DNA of 48,006 nt from NCBI GenBank assembly GCA_022772475.1, contig JALEZQ010000007.1, positions 1 to 48,006 on the forward strand. Reading direction: 5' to 3'. The position numbers and the translations under genes were made by a program. Numbering within the stretch: the first letter of the stretch is position 1; every line of letters begins with the position of its first letter. Under the pieces are notes generated by a model, which had not been told where the DNA came from, did no database searches, and saw only the letters and a program-made list of their open reading frames with translations. This DNA comes from Bacteroidales bacterium (GTDB lineage Bacteria; Bacteroidota; Bacteroidia; Bacteroidales; Bacteroidaceae). Shown piece by piece: positions 43,164 to 48,006 of this stretch.

Positions 43164-43295
43164 GCCCCGCCGCCGCTTGAGCACGCCTTATTAATATAAC
43201 ACATGCCTACTGCCCCCTCGCCCGTCACCACGGCGCAGGGGGCGGTTTGGCGTATAGGCCATCGCCCCGGCCCGCCCATTTCGCCCGCCAATCGT

Positions 43296-43326
43296 TTTGC
43301 CCATCCGTGGCGTTGTGCTACCTTTG
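43296..43326 (+). promoter_or_regulatory. Promoter for the flavin reductase-like gene
   Basis: TTTG (43296-43299), 19 bases, TAccTTTG (43319-43326). The rest of 43164-43403 contains only this and the leader repeat. Confidence 0.72.
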
Positions 43327-43345
43327 CAAAAGCAATGCCAAAGGC

Positions 43346-43381
43346 TTGCAAGAGCAACGACAAACATTGCAAGAGCAACGA
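43346..43381 (+). repeat. Leader direct repeat upstream of the flavin reductase-like gene
   Basis: TTGCAAGAGCAACGA occurs at 43346-43360 and 43367-43381, period 21, preceded by a decayed third unit near 43325. It lies in the 5' leader, like the asd leader motif. Confidence 0.72.
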
Positions 43382-43403
43382 ACAAGACAAACGCACACAC
43401 GAT

Positions 43404-43916
43404 ATGAAACAGACAGACATTGCCCGCCTTGGGCAGGAGAATGCCATAGAGATGATTGGCAAGGAATGGATGCTCGTCACCGCCGGCAGCGCCGACCACT
43501 TCAACACGATGACCGCCTCGTGGGGCGGTCTGGGCTTCCTTTGGAACAAGCCCGTGGCCTTCGTCTTTGTGCGCCCCGAGCGCTACACCCACGATTTCAT
43601 CGAGGCCAACGACCGCCTGACGCTCGCCTTCCTCGGCGAGGAGGGCCGCGAGGCCCTGAAGTACTGCGGCAGCCATTCGGGCCGCGATGCCGACAAGATG
43701 GCCGCCACGGGCCTCACGCCGCTGACCGTCGCCGACGACGCCGTGACCTTCGCCCAGGCGCGGCTGACCCTGGTGTGCCGCAAACTCTACAAGGACGCCA
43801 TGCGCGCCGAGGCCTTTATCGACAAAGCCTGCCTCGAACGCTGGTATAACGACCAGCCCGGTGGCGGACTCCACGACGTCTATGTGGTGGAGATAGAAGC
43901 CGTTTACGAGCGCTGA
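43404..43916 (+). CDS. Flavin reductase-like/FMN-binding protein
   Basis: A 170-aa protein. The start at 43404 gives MKQTDIARLG; the frame extends upstream over the promoter and repeats. The split-barrel flavin-binding pattern is visible in DHFNTMTASWGGLGFLWNKPVAFVFVRPERYTHDF, where the threonine/serine-rich strand and the R..T segment contact FMN. The C-terminus LERWYNDQPGGGLHDVYVVEIEAV closes the barrel. Such proteins are annotated flavin reductase family; electron donor and substrate are unknown. Own promoter with a tandem leader repeat. Confidence 0.85.
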   Translation: MKQTDIARLGQENAIEMIGKEWMLVTAGSADHFNTMTASWGGLGFLWNKPVAFVFVRPERYTHDFIEANDRLTLAFLGEEGREALKYCGSHSGRDADKMAATGLTPLTVADDAVTFAQARLTLVCRKLYKDAMRAEAFIDKACLERWYNDQPGGGLHDVYVVEIEAVYER

Positions 43917-43987
43917 ACAGTCTGCTCCTGACAGAGCATAGTCCTCATCCCTCAAACCTCCCCCTCATCCCTCATCCCTCTTACGCC

Positions 43988-44323
43988 ATGCCACGCGATT
44001 TCAAACAGTTCTACACCATCGGCGAGGTAGCCGCCATGTTCGACGTCAACGAGACCACCCTGCGCTATTGGGAGAAGGAGTTTCCGCAGATAGCGCCGCA
44101 GAAGTCGGCCGGCAATGTCCGCCGCTACACCAAGAAGGACATTGAGGAAGTGCGCGTCGTCCACAACCTGGTCAAGGTGCGCGGCCTCAAGATTGCCGCC
44201 GCGCGCCAACTGCTGTCGCGCAACAAGAGCGGCGAGGTGCAGACCGCCGAGGTCATCACGCGCCTCAAGGCGCTGCGCGAGGCTCTGGTGGAAATCCGCG
44301 AGGACATCCGCACCATGGAATAG
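43988..44323 (+). CDS. MerR-family transcriptional regulator
   Basis: A 111-aa protein. The N-terminal winged helix is YTIGEVAAMFDVNETTLRYWEKEFPQI, followed by the wing (NVRRYTKKDIEEVRVVHNLV) and a dimerisation helix (LLSRNKSGEVQTAEVITRLKALREALVEI). There is no ligand-binding cysteine motif, so it is not a metal sensor of the classic type. It resembles the small MerR-like regulators often found next to radA or lysyl-tRNA genes in Bacteroidetes. Radial neighbour: radA 55 bases on, likely the same transcript. Confidence 0.88.
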   Translation: MPRDFKQFYTIGEVAAMFDVNETTLRYWEKEFPQIAPQKSAGNVRRYTKKDIEEVRVVHNLVKVRGLKIAAARQLLSRNKSGEVQTAEVITRLKALREALVEIREDIRTME

Positions 44324-44378
44324 CCGTCCGCCCGTTACCGAACATCTCTTCTTTCTCCCACACCCTCTCACCCCTATT

Positions 44379-45761
44379 ATGGCCAAAGAAAAGACCGCCT
44401 ACGTCTGTAGCGCCTGCGGCTACGATACCCCCAAGTGGGTGGGCCGCTGCCCCTCGTGCGGCGAGTGGAACACCCTCACCGAGGTGCGCTTAGGTCCCGC
44501 CCCCTCGCCGGCCGCCGGCCGTGCCGTTCAGGCTGTGGCCGGCTTGGTGCGCAGTATGCCGGCCCCCGTGGCGCTGCGCGACGTCCCCGCCGAGGCCGAG
44601 CCCCGCTGTCTCACCGGCGACGGCGAACTGGACCGCGTGCTGGGCGGCGGCATCGTGCCGGGCTCCCTCATCCTGCTCGGCGGCGAACCGGGCATCGGCA
44701 AATCGACCCTCCTGCTCCAGACCGTGCTGCGTCTGGACGACCGCTGCGTGCTCTACGTCAGCGGCGAGGAGAGCGAGCGCCAGATACGCCTGCGGGCCGA
44801 GCGCTTGGGCGGCGCCGCCTCGGGCTGCCTGTTGCTCTGCGAGACGCGCCTCGAGCAAATCTTTGAACAGGTCAGGGCCGTCCGGCCACAGTTTCTCATC
44901 ATCGACTCCATCCAGACCATCGCCAGCGAAAACGTCGATGCCTCGCCGGGCTCCGTCACGCAGATCCGCGAGTGCGCCGCCGCCCTGCTCAAGTATGCCA
45001 AAGAGAGCGGTACGCCCGTGGTCCTCATCGGCCACATCACCAAGGAGGGCAGCATCGCCGGCCCGAAGGTGCTCGAGCACATCGTCGATACCGTCCTCCA
45101 GTTTGAGGGCGACCGACACCACCTCTACCGCATCCTGCGCAGCATAAAAAACCGCTTCGGCTCGACCGCCGAACTGGGCATCTACGAGATGCAGCAGAGC
45201 GGACTGCGGCCCGTGGACAATCCCTCCGAACTGCTCCTGACCGAGGGAAACGACGAACTGAGCGGCGTGGCCGTCGCCGCCGCCATCGAGGGCGTCCGCC
45301 CGCTGTTCATCGAGACGCAGGCCCTCGTTTCGACGGCAGCCTACGGCACGCCCCAGCGCTCGGCCACAGGCTTCGACCTGCGCCGCCTGAACATGCTGCT
45401 GGCCGTGCTGGAGAAGCGCGTGGGCTTCAAACTGGCGCAGAAGGACGTCTTCCTCAACATCGCTGGCGGCCTGCGCGTGAGCGACCCCGCCATCGACCTC
45501 TCCGTCATCGCCGCCGTGCTGTCGAGCAACGTCGATACGCCCATCGCCCGCGACACCTGCATGGCCGGCGAGGTGGGCCTGAGCGGCGAGATACGCCCCG
45601 TGGCCCGCGTGGCGCAGCGCATCGCCGAGGCCTGCCGTCTGGGCTTCCGCCACATCCTCATCCCCGAGGCCAACATGAAGGGCCTCGACCACCACGGCGC
45701 CGCCATCGACATCGTCCCCGTGCGCCGCGTCGAGGAGGCCCTGCGCCAACTTTTTGGTTGA
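44379..45761 (+). CDS. radA: DNA repair protein RadA
   Basis: A 460-aa branch-migration helicase acting with RecA. The N-terminal zinc finger has C10, C13, C24, C27 (CSACG...CPSCG). Walker A is GEPGIGKST, the RadA-specific KNRFGST motif is present, and the C-terminal Lon-protease-like domain carries DVFLNIAGGLRVSDPAIDL and AGEVGLSGEIRPV. The start at 44379 (MAKEKTAYVCSACG) is the family start; the frame extends upstream through the MerR gene. Normal length. Confidence 0.96.
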   Translation: MAKEKTAYVCSACGYDTPKWVGRCPSCGEWNTLTEVRLGPAPSPAAGRAVQAVAGLVRSMPAPVALRDVPAEAEPRCLTGDGELDRVLGGGIVPGSLILLGGEPGIGKSTLLLQTVLRLDDRCVLYVSGEESERQIRLRAERLGGAASGCLLLCETRLEQIFEQVRAVRPQFLIIDSIQTIASENVDASPGSVTQIRECAAALLKYAKESGTPVVLIGHITKEGSIAGPKVLEHIVDTVLQFEGDRHHLYRILRSIKNRFGSTAELGIYEMQQSGLRPVDNPSELLLTEGNDELSGVAVAAAIEGVRPLFIETQALVSTAAYGTPQRSATGFDLRRLNMLLAVLEKRVGFKLAQKDVFLNIAGGLRVSDPAIDLSVIAAVLSSNVDTPIARDTCMAGEVGLSGEIRPVARVAQRIAEACRLGFRHILIPEANMKGLDHHGAAIDIVPVRRVEEALRQLFG

Positions 45762-45835
45762 AAAGTTCGTCGTCGCCGCTGCGTCTCCTCACCTTCTTCT
45801 ACAACATTCTCTCTTCCCTCCAACTCCCTCTCCCC

Positions 45836-47461
45836 GTGGTCCATACCCTCCAACTTCGCGTGCTGCCGCCCATAGCAGCCCAGGACGACCAGTTGCGCCG
45901 CTATGTGGCGCAGGAACTGGCCATCGACGCCCGCACCATCACCGCGCTGCGCATCACGCGCCGCAGCATCGACGCCCGCCAGCGCACGGTCTTCGTCAAC
46001 CTCAGCGTCGAGGTCTATGTCGGTGAGCCCGCCCCCGAGGCGGCCTTTGCCCCCGTCACCTATCCCGACGTGAGCGGCAAGTCCCGCGTCGTCGTCGTGG
46101 GCGCCGGACCGGGCGGTCTCTTCGCCGCCCTGCGCCTCATCGAACTGGGGCTGCGACCCATCGTCCTGGAGCGCGGCAAGGACGTGCATACCCGCCGCCG
46201 CGACATCGCCGCCATCTCGCGCAGCCACCGCGTCGATCCCGAGAGCAACTACTCCTTTGGCGAGGGTGGGGCAGGGGCCTACTCGGACGGCAAACTCTAT
46301 ACCCGCTCGAAGAAGCGCGGCAGCGTGGAGAAAATTCTCCGCGTGTTCTGCCAGCACGGTGCCGACACCGCCATCCTGGCCGACGCCCATCCCCATATCG
46401 GCACCGACCGCCTGCCGCGCATCATCGAGAATATGCGCGAGCAGATACGCCGCTCGGGCGGCGAGGTGCGCTTCGGCACGCGCGTCGATGCCCTGCTGCT
46501 GACCGCCGGCGGCACGGTGGCCGGCGTGCGCACTGCCGACGGCACCGAGGTGCACGGCCCCGTCATCCTGGCCACCGGCCATTCGGCACGCGATGTCTAT
46601 CGCATGCTCCACGCCGCCGGCGCCCACCTCGAAGCCAAAGGTCTGGCCATCGGCGTGCGTCTGGAGCACCCCTCGGCCCTCATCGACCAAATACAGTACC
46701 ACTCGCCCCACGGCCGCGGCCGCTGGCTGCCCGCCGCCGAATATACCTACCTCACCCGCGTGGCCGACCGCGGCGTCTATAGTTTCTGCATGTGTCCCGG
46801 CGGCCATGTGGTGCCCGCCGCCACAGAGCCCTGTCAGGTGGTGGTCAACGGCATGAGCCCCTCGGGGCGCAACTCGCGCTGGAGCAACTCGGGTATGGTG
46901 GTCGAGACCCTTCCCGACGACTATGCCGGCGAGCTCGCCCCCTTCATGGCGCAGGCCATGGCCGACGATGCCTTTGCCGCTGCCCATCCCGATGCCAATG
47001 ATACGGCCAGTCCGCTGCGCATGATGTGGCTGCAAGAAGCCGTCGAACGCGCCACGTGGCAGCAGGGCGGCAAGCGCCAGACGGCGCCCGCCCAGCGTAT
47101 GACCGACTTTGTCCGCGGCCACCTCAGTTACGACCTGGCGCCCTCCAGCTACTCCCCCGGCCTTGTGGCCTCGCCTCTCCATTTCTGGCTGCCGCAGTTC
47201 GTTAGCCGCCGTCTGGCCGAAGGCTTTACGCAGTTTGGCCGCAAGAGCCGCGGTTTCCTCACGTCCGAAGCCACCGTCATCGCCGCCGAGACGCGCACGT
47301 CGGCCCCCGTCCGCATTGTCCGCGACGCCGACACCCTGTGCCACACCGCCTTCGCCGGCCTCTACCCCTGCGGCGAGGGCGCGGGCTATGCCGGCGGCAT
47401 CGTCTCCGCCGCCATCGACGGCGAGCGCTGCGCCGAAGCCGTGGCCGCCGCCATGGCATGA
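45836..47461 (+). CDS. NAD(P)/FAD-dependent oxidoreductase (COG2509-like)
   Basis: A 541-aa protein if read from GTG 45836, which gives VVHTLQLRVLPPIAAQDDQL, matching the N-terminal RNA-binding-like domain of the Bacteroidales family. A TTG at 45758, overlapping the radA stop by three bases, would add a 26-residue hydrophobic extension that I find less likely. The FAD site is VVVVGAGPGGLFAALR (GAGPGG at residues 89-94). SYSFGEGGAGAYSDGKLYTRSKKRG and PCGEGAGYAGGIVSAAIDG are the family hallmarks. Substrate unknown; annotated widely as FAD-dependent protein. Follows radA closely. Confidence 0.88.
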   Translation: MVHTLQLRVLPPIAAQDDQLRRYVAQELAIDARTITALRITRRSIDARQRTVFVNLSVEVYVGEPAPEAAFAPVTYPDVSGKSRVVVVGAGPGGLFAALRLIELGLRPIVLERGKDVHTRRRDIAAISRSHRVDPESNYSFGEGGAGAYSDGKLYTRSKKRGSVEKILRVFCQHGADTAILADAHPHIGTDRLPRIIENMREQIRRSGGEVRFGTRVDALLLTAGGTVAGVRTADGTEVHGPVILATGHSARDVYRMLHAAGAHLEAKGLAIGVRLEHPSALIDQIQYHSPHGRGRWLPAAEYTYLTRVADRGVYSFCMCPGGHVVPAATEPCQVVVNGMSPSGRNSRWSNSGMVVETLPDDYAGELAPFMAQAMADDAFAAAHPDANDTASPLRMMWLQEAVERATWQQGGKRQTAPAQRMTDFVRGHLSYDLAPSSYSPGLVASPLHFWLPQFVSRRLAEGFTQFGRKSRGFLTSEATVIAAETRTSAPVRIVRDADTLCHTAFAGLYPCGEGAGYAGGIVSAAIDGERCAEAVAAAMA

Positions 47462-47503
47462 GGGGGAAAAGCTTCCGGAGTTACAGTTGTTCGGTAAACG
47501 TTT

Positions 47504-47520
47504 GAGGGTGTGTCAAAATG
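47504..47520 (+). mobile_element. IS-end-like motif, isolated
   Basis: GAGGGTGTGTCAAAATG, a perfect reverse complement of 1303-1319. It has no partner end within 500 bases, so it may be a solo remnant or the edge of an element that continues elsewhere. Confidence 0.45.
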
Positions 47521-47580
47521 ATGCTGTTTGAGCGACGGCACCCTCCATTTTCCCCCGCCGGCAACGTGACGATTCCCATC

Positions 47581-47748
47581 GCGCAATCCGACATTTCTAC
47601 AAATTCTCTTTTAGGAAAGTTTAACGGTGCGGGCGGTAAATCAAGCCTGTTTCGCGCTCCGATTTGACGGTCGCCCATTCTCGCCACACGGTTTGGGCGA
47701 CTGATTTTCCTGTTTGGGCGACAGGAAAAACAGTCGCCCAAACCGTGG
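47581..47748 (-). repeat. Truncated, remodelled fourth copy of the ~397-bp repeat
   Basis: On the minus strand it starts CCACGGTTTGGGCGACTG and TTTTTCCTGT (47748 downward), matching copy A's CCACACTCTCGGCGACAG and TTTTTCCTGT. It then has CGTCAAATCGGAGCGCG (compare TGTCAAAATCAAGCGCG), GTTAAACTTTCCTAAAAG and ends near ATTGCGC (47587-47581). The left third of the element is missing and the right part shortened. The core is replaced by a single 61-base hairpin: arms CACGGTTTGGGCGACTG (47687-47703) and CAGTCGCCCAAACCGTG (47731-47747), inner TTTTCCTGT/ACAGGAAAA. Minus-strand frames across 47621-48001 run through the hairpin and terminator, so I do not call a gene here. Confidence 0.6.
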
Positions 47749-47765
47749 AAGTGCCTTTAGGACAC

Positions 47766-47795
47766 GAAAAAAGGGCCCCGTAGAGGCCCTTTTCT
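47766..47795. terminator. Bidirectional intrinsic terminator
   Basis: A run of A6, AGGGCC (47772-47777), seven-base loop, GGCCCT (47785-47790), TTT. On the minus strand it lies only about 20 bases downstream of the -7 box at 47808. Confidence 0.75.
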
Positions 47796-47807
47796 TTATT
47801 TGCACTG

Positions 47808-47839
47808 CAAAGATACAACAAAACGCGGCGAAAAGCAAA
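47808..47839 (-). promoter_or_regulatory. Promoter facing the terminator
   Basis: Minus strand TTTG (47839-47836), 20 bases, TAtcTTTG (47815-47808). The first thing downstream is the intrinsic terminator at 47766-47795, so the basal product would be about 40 bases. Confidence 0.6.
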
Positions 47840-47899
47840 TCGGCTCCGGCGAGCATAGCGTGGCCAAATCCGTAAAAAAGGAAAATGGCGGCGGGTAGT

Positions 47900-47925
47900 A
47901 GTGCCATGTCCATTGACATGGCACT
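47900..47925. repeat. Short hairpin repeat, copy 2 (AGTGCC...GGCACT)
   Basis: AGTGCCATGTC (47900-47910) pairs perfectly with GACATGGCACT (47915-47925). It shares outer arms and size with the hairpin at 1328-1353 while the inner bases differ. The remaining bases 47926-48006 show no gene. Confidence 0.6.
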
Positions 47926-48006
47926 CAGTTCTTGTCGCGGCGCCAGCCGCGATGCCTTTTCTTTGCCGCAGGAACGCGGCTGTGCCGGGAATATTGTACA
48001 TATGAG

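Noticed and set aside
43944..43980. CTCATCCCTC low-complexity run before the merR gene
   Set aside because: Two or three imperfect copies of a ten-base phrase; nothing beyond simple sequence.
45758..45835. TTG start of the FAD-dependent protein, overlapping radA
   Set aside because: Adds 26 hydrophobic residues absent from the remembered family start; GTG 45836 fits better, though the TTG cannot be excluded.
47621..48001. Two overlapping minus-strand frames of 126 and 92 codons
   Set aside because: They run through an intrinsic terminator, a 61-base hairpin and a repeat copy, and resemble no family.

Overview
The window looks like chromosomal DNA from a GC-rich anaerobic member of the Bacteroidales, possibly Prevotellaceae-like; the family is a guess. 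Evidence for this is the many promoters of the Bacteroidetes form (TTTG or TTG, a spacer of about 17-21 bases, then TAnnTTTG), the lack of clear Shine-Dalgarno sites, secreted proteins ending in type IX-like sorting tails, a PorT-like barrel, the Bacteroidetes-type formate-tetrahydrofolate ligase, and two rubrerythrins. I see no rRNA, tRNA, CRISPR array, phage or intact transposase.

Layout. 1-948: the 3' end of a secreted protein and a small peptide gene. 949-1976: a gene-free repeat island holding an IS-derived mini-element, a hairpin and copy A of a ~397 bp repeat. 1977-4278: an ABC transporter with a short GntR regulator. 4616-7844 (minus): an InaA/WaaP-like kinase, then marC and formate-THF ligase. 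8196-10668: a degenerate AAA/DUF4143-type ATPase and aspartate-semialdehyde dehydrogenase. 10841-14984 (minus): a five-gene operon of VTC-type polyphosphate polymerase domain, DUF4956 membrane protein, DUF2490 barrel, sorting-tail protein and Cthe_2159-like carbohydrate-binding protein. 15166-15562: repeat copy B. 15727-16772: a PerR/Fur regulator with a reverse-order rubrerythrin. 16899-22697 (minus): CrtI-like oxidoreductase, PaaK-like ligase, RluA and GH20 hexosaminidase. 22893-24394: classical rubrerythrin and a SpoU methyltransferase. 24458-24855: repeat copy C. 24874-30543 (minus): typA, recG, a DJ-1 protein and pdxJ. 30840-33448: nadK and an ABC exporter. 33620-37554 (minus): DUF1634, TauE/SafE, PorT-like barrel, CDF transporter and a zinc-ribbon membrane protein. 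37827-47461: alkaline phosphatase, large purL, a flavin reductase-like protein, a MerR regulator, radA and a FAD protein. 47462-48006: a second repeat island with a remodelled fourth repeat copy, a promoter that runs straight into a terminator, and a hairpin related to the one at 1328.

Most genes are housekeeping (one-carbon and purine metabolism, lysine/threonine branch, NADP and PLP synthesis, DNA repair, ribosome GTPase) mixed with envelope and anaerobe oxygen-defence functions. The least explained material is intergenic: three copies of a repeat 397, 397 and 398 bp long, bounded by ATTGCACA-type direct repeats, with a double-palindrome core at fixed 21-base spacing that shows a compensatory base change, plus a truncated fourth copy. 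I consider this family the best candidate for something undescribed. The VTC/DUF4956 surface operon is the best protein-coding candidate.
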